Part shown: piece after piece, positions 35,058 to 43,387 of the stretch
How positions within the stretch are numbered: the stretch's first letter is position 1
How the letters are laid out: every line of letters starts with the position of its first letter
Origin: Xenococcus sp. PCC 7305
GTDB taxonomy: Bacteria; Cyanobacteriota; Cyanobacteriia; Cyanobacteriales; Xenococcaceae
DNA: 45,835 bases
Reading direction: 5' to 3'
NCBI RefSeq assembly: GCF_000332055.1
Contig: NZ_ALVZ01000189.1
Coordinates: 1 to 45,835, forward strand
The notes under the pieces: model-generated
Databases searched by the model: none
The model's input: the letters and a program-made list of their open reading frames with translations, nothing else
Told to the model about the DNA's origin: nothing
Position numbers and translations under genes: made by a program

Positions 35058-35080
35058 TTTACCTAATTCGTACGACTATC

Positions 35081-35671
35081 ATGCTTTGGCCCTATAAAAC
35101 TCCTGGTATTCCTGATAATCTTTTTACTCGCCTTCCTGGTATTCCTTTGAGTAAAAGAGAAGTTCGTCTGTTATTAATTTCTTCTTTGAGGATGCAACCT
35201 GATTCTGTTTTTTGGGATATTGGTGCGGGAACAGGGACTATTCCTGTGGAGATTGGCTTACTATGTCCTCAAGCTCAAATCATTGCCGTAGAGAGAGATG
35301 AAGAAGTTGCCAGTCTGATTAGAAAGAATTGCGATCGCTTTGAGGTCCCAAATGTTCGGGTCATAGAGGGCAGTGCCCCCGATTGTTTTCAAGGTTTAAC
35401 TTTAAAGCCTGATCGCATTTGCATCGAGGGAGGCAAGCCGATCAAAGAGATTCTCAAGCAAGCTTGGCACCATCTTCAGTCCGAGGGCAGGATTGTGGCA
35501 ACTGCTGGTAATTTAGAAAATTTATATACGATTTCTGAAGGCTTATCTGAACTACAGGCTCGCAACATCGAAGTTGTCCAGTCTGCTGTCAATCGCTTAG
35601 AAACTAGAGGCATTCACCAGACTTTTGCTGCGGTTAATCCGATGTTTATCCTCAGTGGGGAAAAGCTTTAA
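35081..35671 (+). CDS. cbiT: Precorrin-6Y/8 C15-methyltransferase domain protein CbiT
   Basis: This 196-residue class I SAM-dependent methyltransferase has motif I DIGAGTGTIPVEIG (about 47-60) and the acidic IIAVERDEEVASLI end of strand 2. The start PGIPDNLFTRLPGIPLSKREVR is the CbiT signature. CbiT methylates C15 and decarboxylates the C12 acetate side chain in cobalamin synthesis (the C-terminal half of CobL). In cyanobacteria the product is pseudocobalamin. It begins 23 bases after kaiC, so cotranscription with the clock gene is possible. A GGGATGA heptamer array follows the stop codon. No other cobalamin gene or cobalamin riboswitch is seen nearby. Confidence 0.9.
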   Translation: MLWPYKTPGIPDNLFTRLPGIPLSKREVRLLLISSLRMQPDSVFWDIGAGTGTIPVEIGLLCPQAQIIAVERDEEVASLIRKNCDRFEVPNVRVIEGSAPDCFQGLTLKPDRICIEGGKPIKEILKQAWHHLQSEGRIVATAGNLENLYTISEGLSELQARNIEVVQSAVNRLETRGIHQTFAAVNPMFILSGEKL

Positions 35672-35675
35672 GAAA

Positions 35676-35724
35676 GGGATGAGGGATAAAGGATGAGGGA
35701 TGAGGGATAAGGAATAAGTAATAA
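35676..35724 (+). repeat. Heptanucleotide array GGGATGA, about 7 units
   Basis: Units GGGATGA, GGGATAA, AGGATGA, GGGATGA and GGGATAA decay into GGAATAA and GTAATAA. The array starts five bases after the cbiT stop codon. Confidence 0.75.
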
Positions 35725-35757
35725 GTAATTAGGCAGGAAGGATGAAGGATAGATTTT

Positions 35758-37002
35758 ATGGATAAGAGTCTTTTGTCCTTGAGCCCGCAGACGAAATATA
35801 ATTTGCTGCTGTTATTTGCAGCGGGACTTTTTTTTTGGATAAGTGTTACTTGTTTGTTGTCTACTTTGCCGACCTATATTCAAGATGTGGGAGCATCCAC
35901 AGAGGAGATAGGGCTTGTTATGGGCTGTTTTGCCATTGGCTTATTATGTTTTCGGCCTTGGTTGGGACAAGCAGCAGATCTTAGAGGTCGTAAACTAGTA
36001 ATTTTAATTGGAACTCTTGTTGCAGGAATTGCTCCTATTGGTTATCTTTTTTGGCAATCCATTGGTGGCCTCGCAGCTATCAGAGCGTTTCATGGCATTA
36101 GTGTGGCGGCTTTTACGATTGGCTATGGTGCTTTAGTGGTGGATTTTGCTCCCCGAGGACAAAGGGCGACTTTAATCGGTTACATGAATTTGGTCTCGCC
36201 TCTTGGTATGGGTTTGGGCCCCGCTTTAGGGGGATTCTTGGTCGTCTCCAATAGTTATCGGTTACTGTTTGGCGTTGCTGCTAGTTGTGGCATTTGCTCT
36301 TTAGTTTTGGCGACTCAACTGAGGAAGATCCCCCAAAACATAAGAACTCCCCAACTGAAAACTTCAGAGGAACAACCGTTACGCAGTTTTAAAGAATTAG
36401 TCCAAGACCCTGCTTTGCTGACCCCGACGATTGTTTTGTTGCTTGTTGGGCTAGTTTTTGGCACTTTAATAACTTTCTTACCTTTGTTTGCTAGAGATCT
36501 CAAATTGGATTTTAATGTAGGGTTCTTTTATTCGATGGCAGCGGTTTCTAGTTTTACCGTCCGTCTTTTTATCGGGAGTTTTGCAGATCGTTATGGTCGG
36601 GGAATTGCTATCAGTAGTAGCTTAGTATGTTATTTAGTTTCGATGGCTTTACTTGCGATCGCAAATGATCCTAGTATCCTATTATTGTCTGCGTTTATTG
36701 AAGGAATAGCTGGAGGAATCTCGATTCCGATGATTTTGGCTCTCATTAGCGATCGCTCTGAGCGTCAGGAACAAGGCAAAGTCTATGCTGTTTGTTTAGG
36801 TGGCTTTGATTTGGGAATGGCTCTAGCCGGACCGATTTTAGGTCAATTAGCTCAAGCTTGGAGTTATCGAGGTTTATTTTGGTTTTCGACTCTGTTATCT
36901 GCGATCGCTATAATAATTTTCATGACCCGTTCTAGCAAAAACTTGCCTCATTCTCTAAGATTTGCATTAGGCCGAGAAGCAGATCTTTATGCTAGAGACT
37001 AG
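35758..37002 (+). CDS. Major facilitator superfamily transporter
   Basis: This 414-residue protein has about 12 hydrophobic segments in two halves. MFS motif A appears twice, as GQAADLRGRKLVILIG (about 73-88) and GSFADRYGRGIAISSS (about 273-288). The loop after the sixth segment is a charged stretch, PQNIRTPQLKTSEEQPLRSF. The family includes drug and metabolite exporters (DHA1-like). The substrate is not predictable. It follows cbiT and its heptamer array and precedes the FHA-ABC gene by only about 57 bases of repeat DNA. A transcript shared with either is possible but not shown. Confidence 0.88.
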   Translation: MDKSLLSLSPQTKYNLLLLFAAGLFFWISVTCLLSTLPTYIQDVGASTEEIGLVMGCFAIGLLCFRPWLGQAADLRGRKLVILIGTLVAGIAPIGYLFWQSIGGLAAIRAFHGISVAAFTIGYGALVVDFAPRGQRATLIGYMNLVSPLGMGLGPALGGFLVVSNSYRLLFGVAASCGICSLVLATQLRKIPQNIRTPQLKTSEEQPLRSFKELVQDPALLTPTIVLLLVGLVFGTLITFLPLFARDLKLDFNVGFFYSMAAVSSFTVRLFIGSFADRYGRGIAISSSLVCYLVSMALLAIANDPSILLLSAFIEGIAGGISIPMILALISDRSERQEQGKVYAVCLGGFDLGMALAGPILGQLAQAWSYRGLFWFSTLLSAIAIIIFMTRSSKNLPHSLRFALGREADLYARD

Positions 37003-37012
37003 CAATATTCCA

Positions 37013-37061
37013 AACTGTTAACTGATAACTGATAACTGATAACTGTTAACTGATAACCGAT
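37013..37061 (+). repeat. Heptanucleotide array AACTGNT, 7 units, running into a start codon
   Basis: Seven units of 7 bases lie in perfect register: AACTGTT, three AACTGAT, AACTGTT, AACTGAT, AACCGAT. The last unit's final AT are the first two bases of the ATG of the FHA-ABC gene (37060-37062). The array fills the whole gap after the MFS stop codon. Confidence 0.85.
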
Positions 37062-39447
37062 GACTACTAATATTCATAATTACGAACTGACTGAACTTGA
37101 TACGAACCCTTATATTTCGCTAAATAATCAAGGTCATGAAGAAAAATTTTATCTCACCAAAGAAAGTTATCGCCTAGGAAGAGATCCCAATTGGTCAACT
37201 ATTCCAATTCCTAAAAGTTGGACGGTGATGTCTCGAAGACAAGCAATAATCACCAAAGAAGGAAGTGAATATCGCATTCAAGAATATCGTAGTCCAGACA
37301 GAGCAACCGATAAATCTACAGGCAATGGTATTTTTCTTGACCAGGCTCGGATCACAGGAGGTTATCTACTCCGCAATGGCAGTCAACTTCATATTGGGTT
37401 AGATCCTCGGTATCAAATTATTCTCACCTATCGCAATCCAAAAAGTACTAATGCTCCCCTACCCAACAAACGTCGCTTGGACTTAACTGGTTTGACAGAA
37501 GGTAGAATTGAATTGGGGAGATCTCTCAATGCTCGCAACTACGCTTCTATGCAGTTAGCTTCTCCGACAGTTTCTCGCCTTCACTCTACAGTTTATTCCG
37601 ATGGCAAAGGAGGTCATGTTTTACAAGACCATAGTTCTAATGGAACTTTTGTTAATGGTCATCGGATTGGCAAAAATCAATTACTCCATCGGGATGATAC
37701 AGTTCAAATTGGCCCCTATAATCTCATTTATACTGGCACGGCTTTAGAGTTAAGTAGTACTACCAGAAATATTCGTCTTGATGCCCATAACTTATCACTA
37801 AAAGTTTTAGATAAAGCCAAAGATCAAAAAACACTGCTCGACGATATTTCCTTAGCTATTGAACCAGGACAATTAGTTGCTTTGGTAGGAGGTAGTGGCT
37901 CAGGAAAATCTACCCTGATGCAATCTTTATTACAAATCAATAATCTCGATTCGGGAGAAGTATTCCTTAATGGGGATGATTTACGGCAAAATTGGGCAAT
38001 TTATCGTTCTCAGGTTGGTTATGTTCCTCAAGAGAATATTATCCATCCCAACCTAACGGTAGAAGAAGTGCTTAAATATGCTTGTAAGTTACGTCTACCC
38101 CCAGATACCAATGTCAAAGGGGAAGTGGGTAAGATTTTAGAGCAAGTCAAGCTCACCTCAGTTAGTCATACCTTAATCAGTAACATCAGTCCTGGACAAA
38201 GAAAATGTGTCAGTATTGGTGTGGAATTATTTTGCGATCCCAAATTATTTTTCCTTGACGAGCCCACATCAGGATTAGATCCTGGTTTGGAGAAGGAAAT
38301 GATGCAATTATTACGGGAATTGGCAAATCAAAATAGAACTATTATTTTGGTCACTGATGCTACGGCCAATATTGCAGTTTGCGATCGCATTGCTGTGTTG
38401 GGCTTAGGAGGTCAACTCTGCTATTTCGGACCACCCCAGGAAGCTTTAGAGTTCTTTGGGGTGCCAGAAGGCGATTTTGCAGATATTTATATTGAATTAA
38501 ATCAAGGTAAGACAGAAAAAGCAATTCTTGCTAATGTGGGCAATTGGCATCATAAATTTCGGCAATCACCTCAATACAATTCCTATATTCGCCATACCCT
38601 AAGTCCAGGAAAACAACAGCAACAGTCTACTGACACCTCAATTAATACGGGAATTTCGGCCTTTAAGCAACTGTTGTTGTTATCCCAGCGTTATTGGCAA
38701 TTGATAAAACGCGATCGCGTAAGTCTCATCCTGGCCCTTCTCTCCGGTCCCCTCACTATCTTGATCACGGCCTTCTCTTTGGGAATGGGATTACCTGTCA
38801 GCGTGGGTGGTAATCATATCTTAGAATCATTATTTATTTTTAGTGGTATTTCTATTTGGATTGGATTATCCAACTCAATTCAAGAAATCTCCCGGGAGTC
38901 GGCAATTTATTTTCGCGAAAGACTGTTAAATCTGGGACTAATTCCCTATATTGGCTCAAAACTCCTAATCCGTAGTGGTATTGCTTTAGTTCAAACGATT
39001 TTAATTACAATTTCGATTTTAGTCTTATTTCGATTTTCAGGTTCTACTTTGATATCCTGGCCCATTGGCCTAGCAATCACAACCTTTCTAACTCTGATTG
39101 CTAGTACTAGTCTTAGTTTGATGGTTTCTGCCAGCGTCAAAGATACTAATCAGGGGATTAGTATTTTGCCCCTAATCATGATTCCGCAAATTATTCTCTC
39201 GGGAGTCTTATTTCAATTAGATGGCCTGTCGAAAATAGTATCATGGTTCATGATAAGCCGTTGGTCAGTAGGAGCCTACGGAATTATTGCCCAGGTCAAT
39301 GAGATACCAGGTGCCACTATGGCTAATAACGAGGTTTACCAGGCAGATTGGAATCATTTATTATTCAATTGGGGAATCTTATTAGTTCATATTTTGGTTT
39401 ATCTGGTGATTACAATGATCGTTCAGAAACGTAAAGACATTTTTTAA
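37060..39447 (+). CDS. ABC transporter fusion: FHA-FHA-ATPase-ABC2 membrane domain
   Basis: This 795-residue half transporter of the ABCG/White-type layout has two N-terminal FHA domains. FHA1 (about 22-120) includes RLGRDPNW and PKSWTVMSRRQAII. FHA2 (about 145-225) includes ELGRSLNARN, SRLHSTVY and DHSSNGTFVNG. The ATPase (about 240-470) has Walker A GGSGSGKST (277-285), Walker B LFFLDEPTSGLDPG (about 396-409) and a weak signature SPGQRK instead of LSGGQ. Six membrane segments fill about 545-790. FHA domains bind phosphothreonine peptides, so transport may be controlled by Ser/Thr kinases. The substrate is unknown. The start codon overlaps a heptamer array, and no ribosome-binding site is seen. 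Confidence 0.9.
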   Translation: MTTNIHNYELTELDTNPYISLNNQGHEEKFYLTKESYRLGRDPNWSTIPIPKSWTVMSRRQAIITKEGSEYRIQEYRSPDRATDKSTGNGIFLDQARITGGYLLRNGSQLHIGLDPRYQIILTYRNPKSTNAPLPNKRRLDLTGLTEGRIELGRSLNARNYASMQLASPTVSRLHSTVYSDGKGGHVLQDHSSNGTFVNGHRIGKNQLLHRDDTVQIGPYNLIYTGTALELSSTTRNIRLDAHNLSLKVLDKAKDQKTLLDDISLAIEPGQLVALVGGSGSGKSTLMQSLLQINNLDSGEVFLNGDDLRQNWAIYRSQVGYVPQENIIHPNLTVEEVLKYACKLRLPPDTNVKGEVGKILEQVKLTSVSHTLISNISPGQRKCVSIGVELFCDPKLFFLDEPTSGLDPGLEKEMMQLLRELANQNRTIILVTDATANIAVCDRIAVLGLGGQLCYFGPPQEALEFFGVPEGDFADIYIELNQGKTEKAILANVGNWHHKFRQSPQYNSYIRHTLSPGKQQQQSTDTSINTGISAFKQLLLLSQRYWQLIKRDRVSLILALLSGPLTILITAFSLGMGLPVSVGGNHILESLFIFSGISIWIGLSNSIQEISRESAIYFRERLLNLGLIPYIGSKLLIRSGIALVQTILITISILVLFRFSGSTLISWPIGLAITTFLTLIASTSLSLMVSASVKDTNQGISILPLIMIPQIILSGVLFQLDGLSKIVSWFMISRWSVGAYGIIAQVNEIPGATMANNEVYQADWNHLLFNWGILLVHILVYLVITMIVQKRKDIF

Positions 39448-39455
39448 ACATTGGA

Positions 39456-39486
39456 AGGCAGAGGGCAGAGGGCAGAGGGCAGAGGG
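39456..39486 (+). repeat. Heptanucleotide array GGGCAGA, 4 units
   Basis: AGGCAGA and three GGGCAGA units, then GGG, begin nine bases after the FHA-ABC stop codon. Four GGG runs are spaced by CAGA, fitting a G-quadruplex pattern in the mRNA 3' end. Confidence 0.8.
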
Positions 39487-39614
39487 TTTTGAGTCCATTT
39501 AGATTTTCTCATCTAAACATGTGTTTTTAGAATCGGATTTAGTATGACTTGTCAAATCCTCTTGCCATTCCAGAAGTTTTCCGTAGTTTTCTCTCAAAGT
39601 TATAAATCAGTAAT

Positions 39615-39756
39615 TTTCAATTTTCAAACTCGTGCGTTCCCTTGCTAGGTCGACATTCCCTTGCGTCTTTCGCCGACGCGGGCTTCGACCTCTGTCGGCG
39701 GCGCGGGGTCGAGACCCTTCGGGTAGAGCTCCGCAAGCGTCAATTTTTAATTTGCA
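39615..39756 (+). repeat. GC-rich dispersed repeat, copy 3 (expanded composite)
   Basis: It opens with the same TTCAAACTCG-type border and ends with the same CGTCAATTTT border as copies 1 and 2. The inside is enlarged to about 115 bp, with TTCCCTTGC appearing twice and added GTCGGCGGCGCGGGGTCGAG pieces. The TAGACATTCCCTTGCG-like part also occurs at the window end (45798-45835). It overlaps the 3' end of the WecG-like gene (39740), with the final residues KN and the stop inside the border. Confidence 0.7.
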
Positions 39757-40510
39757 ATTGTAACTTTTGCTTGAGAATTAAAAAGAAAAAGGGAATATCT
39801 TCCAACAAATATCTTCTCCATAATCTCTTGGGCTCTTGCATCAGTCGATAAAGCCATTCTAAACCTGCTTGGCTAACCCATTTGGGAGCTCTAGCACGGA
39901 AATCAGCCTCAAATTCAATAGTTCCACCGATCGCAAAAAAGGTTTTGATCTTATTCAATTGTGACTTATGACTATTAATCCATTTTTCTTGTTTGGGTGC
40001 ACCAACCCCAACGGCTAAAACTGTAGCCTCAGAGTTATTGATAAGTTGGATTATCTTGTCGCATTCTGCTTCGTCTTTTTCAAACCCAAAAGGCGGACAA
40101 TAAGAATCGATAATCATGTCACGCCCTACTTTGGCATTGATATTCTTGCGAGCAATTTCCGCCGCACCTTCGACACCACCCAGCAAGAAAATCTTAACCT
40201 CTTCATCATGCTGATAATGCTCATAGAAAGCGGGAAATAAATCAGAACCTGAAATCTTCTCTTTGATAGGCTGACCGAGAAAACGTGAAGCTAGCATCAG
40301 CAATTGACTATCACAAACACGATAATCTGCTTGATGATAAATATTGTAGAAACTACGATCCTTTTGCAGTTTCATAATGTGATCGATATTGGGCGTAAAT
40401 ACTACACCACCAACTTTAAGTTCGTTGAGTAGCTCCAACAGACTTAAATTATCAATTGAGACATTTAAAATATTTACGGACTTCACTGCTTCTTCTCGGG
40501 GAATAATCAT
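39740..40510 (-). CDS. WecG/TagA/CpsF family glycosyltransferase
   Basis: This 256-residue enzyme carries SVNILNVSIDNLSLLELL (about 11-28), VVFTPNIDHIMKLQKD (about 36-51), the DYRVCDSQLLMLASRFLG stretch, and SGSDLFPAFYEHY. FLLGGVEGAAEIARKNI and a late VLAVGVGAPKQEKWINSHK follow. These are hallmarks of the family that adds N-acetylmannosamine(uronic acid) or related sugars to lipid-linked carriers for surface polysaccharide. In cyanobacteria it probably works in exopolysaccharide or O-antigen synthesis. The C-terminal helices (GLEWLYRLMQEPKRLWRRYLLEDI) likely contact the membrane. The stop codon lies at the border of the GC-rich repeat copy 3. It is monocistronic in this window. Confidence 0.9.
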   Translation of the reverse strand: MIIPREEAVKSVNILNVSIDNLSLLELLNELKVGGVVFTPNIDHIMKLQKDRSFYNIYHQADYRVCDSQLLMLASRFLGQPIKEKISGSDLFPAFYEHYQHDEEVKIFLLGGVEGAAEIARKNINAKVGRDMIIDSYCPPFGFEKDEAECDKIIQLINNSEATVLAVGVGAPKQEKWINSHKSQLNKIKTFFAIGGTIEFEADFRARAPKWVSQAGLEWLYRLMQEPKRLWRRYLLEDIPFFFLILKQKLQLQIKN

Positions 40511-41008
40511 TTGACGATTTATTTTTTACTTGTATGTCTAGGCAAATTATCTTTGCTCTGATGTATTGGGCTGTTAGGTACTATTCAACAAATAAATGCA
40601 GCACTAAATTAATTAAATACAGCACTAAATTAATTTGGTTTATCTTAATTTGCTTTATCAAGGTCATAATGATTTATGACGATAGTGATATAAGCTGATA
40701 TTCAAGTTATTACGAGTTTATAACGAGACTCTATAATAAAAATTATTGTTTTCATGAAGTTTTATTCAAGACAATAGCTTTGTGAGTATTTTTACTTAAG
40801 CATATATAACTATAGACGATCAAGCACGTAAGTCCAATTAAAAGCGATCGCATTTTCTCCGGTTCTGCGATCGCTATGACTTGTCAAACTAGTGGGCACA
40901 AGCGTCAATACAGCCCTCATTCAAGAAGCTTGAAAACCTTATTATAAAAAACTCTTGACTCTTGACTCTTGACTCTTGACTCTTGACTCTTGACTTCCCC
41001 ACAGCACA
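40511..41008. other. 498-base intergenic stretch upstream of the WecG-like gene
   Basis: No gene or RNA gene was recognised. The stretch is AT-rich. It contains two direct copies of CAGCACTAAATTAATT (40599-40614 and 40620-40635, period 21), two HIP1 sites (GCGATCGC around 40843 and 40866), and a TCTTGAC-type heptamer array at its end. The paired 16-mers lie about 90-125 bases upstream of the WecG-like start (minus strand) and could be operator-like. This is only a guess from position. Confidence 0.5.
40951..40992 (+). repeat. Heptanucleotide array ACTCTTG, 6 units
   Basis: Six perfect ACTCTTG units end 16 bases before the stop codon of the minus-strand S1-domain gene. It is the same family as 11146-11187 (reverse) and 26948-27015. 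Confidence 0.88.
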
Positions 41009-41908
41009 CTAGCTTTCTGTAGCTTCTGCTTTTGCGACAAATCTTTCTTCGGCTGTCGTCATCACCTGCTCAAATTTTTCCAGGATTTCCCCTGGATATT
41101 CTTCAAACACTTTAGTAGATAAAGATAACCGATTGTTATATTCATCAACCTGAGCAATCACTACTTTGATTTCTTGCCCAATTTGGAGAATATTTTCTAA
41201 CGAATCAGTCCGAGTGCCGCTGACTTCTTTCACATGGAGTAGACCTGTCACTCCGCCAAGATCAACAAAGGCTCCATAGGGTTTCATATTAACTATTGTT
41301 CCCGTCACTAATGCCCCTTCTACCAATCTAGTCAACGCCTCAGCTCGCATGGCATTGCGTTGGGATAATACTAATTTACGTTTTTCGGGATTAACTTCGA
41401 TGAAGGTAACAGTTAAAAGTTGTCCGATCAAAGATTCTAGATTATCTCTTTGCCGTAAATGCGATCGCGGAATGAAACCACGTAAGCCCTCGACATCGCC
41501 AGTAATACCACCTTTATTGACTCCTGTAACTCTGATTTGGGTTGATTTTGAACTCTCAGAAATTTCGGTGACCTTATCCCAAGCATCCTGTAATTGCATT
41601 TGGCGACGAGATAAGGTGACCTGTCCATCAGCATTTTGTTCTTGGATAATTAGAAATTCAAATTCTTCGCCAAGGGGAATAATATCGGCAATATCTTCGA
41701 CAACCTGTAACGCAGTTTCTCTAGTGGGGACAAAACCAGGACATTTCCCTCCAATATCAATATACGCACCTTCAGAATCATATTGAACAACTTTGCCTTT
41801 TACGATTTGCCCTTTTGCAAATTCATAATCGTATTTTTCTAACGCTTTAGCAAAGTCATCCATTGAAAAGGAAGCATTATTTTTGGAAGCAGCGGTATCG
41901 GAATTCAT
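41009..41908 (-). CDS. S1-domain RNA-binding protein, ribosomal S1 type (Rps1B/Nbp1-like)
   Basis: This 299-residue protein has three S1 (OB-fold) domains. The first, about 33-105, includes GQIVKGKVVQYDSEGAYIDIGG. The second is about 118-185 (IRVTGVNKGGITGDVEGLRGFIPRSHL). The third is about 198-267 (VTGTIVNMKPYGAFVDLGGVTGLLHVKEVS). This is the short cyanobacterial S1 architecture. Domain order and the MDDFAKALEKYDYEF start resemble the second S1 homologue of cyanobacteria (Rps1B, Nbp1) more than the main S1. The paralogue choice is uncertain. It should bind mRNA, possibly on the 30S subunit, which matters in genomes with many leaders lacking ribosome-binding sites. It follows the dienelactone hydrolase gene on the same strand. 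Confidence 0.88.
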   Translation of the reverse strand: MNSDTAASKNNASFSMDDFAKALEKYDYEFAKGQIVKGKVVQYDSEGAYIDIGGKCPGFVPTRETALQVVEDIADIIPLGEEFEFLIIQEQNADGQVTLSRRQMQLQDAWDKVTEISESSKSTQIRVTGVNKGGITGDVEGLRGFIPRSHLRQRDNLESLIGQLLTVTFIEVNPEKRKLVLSQRNAMRAEALTRLVEGALVTGTIVNMKPYGAFVDLGGVTGLLHVKEVSGTRTDSLENILQIGQEIKVVIAQVDEYNNRLSLSTKVFEEYPGEILEKFEQVMTTAEERFVAKAEATES

Positions 41909-41990
41909 CTTTATTATTGTTATGGGTGATTAAGCCATTGTAAAGAAGACTTGCGTCTAGAATTGGCTTTTATAACTTATAGTTCATAAT

Positions 41991-42728
41991 TCATAATTTT
42001 GAGCTAAACAACTCTAAGATTTTTGGCCAAGCATCTTCGGCTGCTTCTGGGTTATAACTACCACGGCGATCGCAGAAAAAGCCATGATCAGCTCCAGGAT
42101 AACGAAATATTTTGTGAGATACCTGTTGTTTGGCTAATTCACTCGCAATGACATCTACCTGTTCATTAGGAATTAAAGAGTCAGCATTCCCAAAAAAGGC
42201 ATAGATTGTCCCTTGAATATTTTTAGTGCGGTTAATGGTGGGCTCGGTTTCCCCAGGACACCAATTAACAATGCCTGCTCCATAAAAAGAGGCTGTAGCT
42301 TTAATCCTTTGTAGGGTGGCCGCTAAATAGACTACATGACCGCCAAAACAAAAACCAACTGTTCCCACTCCTGTAGTTTTGACTTGCGGTAATTGGTAGA
42401 GATAATCGATCGCGGCGTCAAGATCACTGAGTAATTCGGTGGCAGTAGTTTTGATTTTATATTCTCGTCCAATTTTCACATCTTCTGGCTGATATCCTGT
42501 GGTGAAACCTGGTGCTTGGCGTTGATACATGGCCGGTGCGATCGCGACATAACCCTGTCGAGCAATTCTTTCAGTGACATCTCTAATATGCTCATTAACG
42601 CCAAAAATCTCTTGAATCACAATAATTGCAGGATAAGTCCCCTCGGCGATCGGACTTGCTAGATAGGCATCGATTTCTAAGTCTTGATTGTTGATTTTGA
42701 CTTGCTTGGTTTTAATTTGAAATTTCAT
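41991..42728 (-). CDS. Dienelactone hydrolase family protein
   Basis: From ATG 42728 the product is 245 residues. An upstream TTG (42770) would add 14 residues that do not fit the fold. It is an alpha/beta hydrolase of the dienelactone hydrolase group. The first strands are YPAIIVIQEIFGVNEHIRD (oxyanion-side Glu), and the nucleophile elbow is VGFCFGGH with Cys in place of Ser, as in dienelactone hydrolase itself. Asp falls in AFFGNADSLIPNEQ and His in YPGADHGFFCDRR. The classical enzyme hydrolyses dienelactone in chlorocatechol breakdown. Cyanobacterial members have unknown natural substrates. The gene sits 82 bases before the S1 gene. Confidence 0.88.
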   Translation of the reverse strand: MKFQIKTKQVKINNQDLEIDAYLASPIAEGTYPAIIVIQEIFGVNEHIRDVTERIARQGYVAIAPAMYQRQAPGFTTGYQPEDVKIGREYKIKTTATELLSDLDAAIDYLYQLPQVKTTGVGTVGFCFGGHVVYLAATLQRIKATASFYGAGIVNWCPGETEPTINRTKNIQGTIYAFFGNADSLIPNEQVDVIASELAKQQVSHKIFRYPGADHGFFCDRRGSYNPEAAEDAWPKILELFSSKL

Positions 42729-42817
42729 GGTAACTAACCAACTCGTAAAGTATTTTGAAGTAAAAGACAATTAAACGTCATCAATAGGAGATAATCAGGC
42801 TAAATTTTAAATGAATT

Positions 42818-42845
42818 TTGACCTGAAATAGTCATTTTGTACTTT
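42818..42845 (+). promoter_or_regulatory. Possible psaK promoter
   Basis: TTGACC (42818-42823) and TACTTT (42840-42845), spaced 16 bases, lie about 46 bases before the psaK ATG. No HLR1 light-response repeat was found. A GGAG ribosome-binding sequence lies at 42873-42876. Confidence 0.35.
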
Positions 42846-42890
42846 AGCAGCGGAAAAATTTTTTAATTAACTGGAGATTAATAATAAAAA

Positions 42891-43160
42891 ATGGTCTATT
42901 CAACTCTCATTGCCACAGCTTCCTCTTTTCCTTTATCTGATGGTTGGACTCCAACAATAGGTATCGTAATGATTCTTTGTAATGTTATGGCGATCGCTAT
43001 TGGTAAATCCACAATGCGAGATCCCGGTGTTGGTCAAGCCTTGCCAATGCCTGAAATGTTTGGTGGTATGGGTTGGTCTGGTTTGCTCGCAACCACTAGT
43101 TTAGGTCATATAATCGGCATTCTTATGATTGTCTTGCTGGATACCTATGGTGTAATCTAG
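42891..43160 (+). CDS. psaK: Photosystem I reaction-centre subunit PsaK
   Basis: This 89-residue thylakoid membrane protein has two membrane helices (about 20-40, GIVMILCNVMAIAIG, and about 62-85, LATTSLGHIIGILMIVLL). A positively charged loop joins them, with MRDPGVGQALPMPEMFGG. The SLGHIIG and FGGMGWSG motifs and the overall length match cyanobacterial PsaK. It sits at the edge of photosystem I near PsaA and binds chlorophyll. The first 14 residues may be partly processed. Synechocystis has two psaK genes, one of them high-light induced. Which type this is cannot be told. A strong terminator follows. Confidence 0.9.
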   Translation: MVYSTLIATASSFPLSDGWTPTIGIVMILCNVMAIAIGKSTMRDPGVGQALPMPEMFGGMGWSGLLATTSLGHIIGILMIVLLDTYGVI

Positions 43161-43186
43161 TAGTTCATAAAAGAATAATCTGCAAG

Positions 43187-43227
43187 AAAAGCTATGGGGC
43201 CATTATCTAAAGCTCCATGGCTTTTTT
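43187..43227 (+). terminator. Rho-independent terminator of psaK
   Basis: A 14-bp stem with two wobble pairs (43187-43200 with 43212-43225) closes an 11-base loop and ends in a T-run to 43227. It lies 27 bases after the psaK stop codon. Confidence 0.85.
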
Positions 43228-43245
43228 CTTGATAATATTTTGTGC

Positions 43246-43376
43246 AACGTCAGTTAGACGAATTTTTTTTGATTAAATTTCCCAAGTTGAACAAGGAAGT
43301 AATAAGCTTTTTCGCAAATCCCTAAATCCCCAAATCCCTGCTCAGAACTAGTAAATTTTGTACTCATCGAACTCAC
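43246..43376 (+). repeat. Dispersed repeat of convergent gene ends, copy B
   Basis: This 131-bp copy aligns with copy A (26789-26937, inverted) and copy C (45079-45167). GATTAAATTTCCCAAGTTGA is identical between A and B. The octamer part is reduced to CCCTAAAT-CCCCAAAT-CCCTG. It lies between the psaK terminator and the 3' end of the GTPase gene (stop codon at 43388-43390), again between convergent genes. Confidence 0.85.
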
Positions 43377-43387
43377 ATTATGCATGT

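Noticed and set aside
39642-39851. A 69-codon plus-strand frame across the GC-rich repeat and the end of the WecG-like gene
   Set aside because: The sequence is repeat-derived at one end and antisense to a real gene at the other. No protein features are visible.
40511-41008. Possible small RNA or tRNA gene in the longest intergenic stretch
   Set aside because: I looked for tRNA T-loop sequences, strong hairpins with T-runs and known cyanobacterial RNA motifs and found none.
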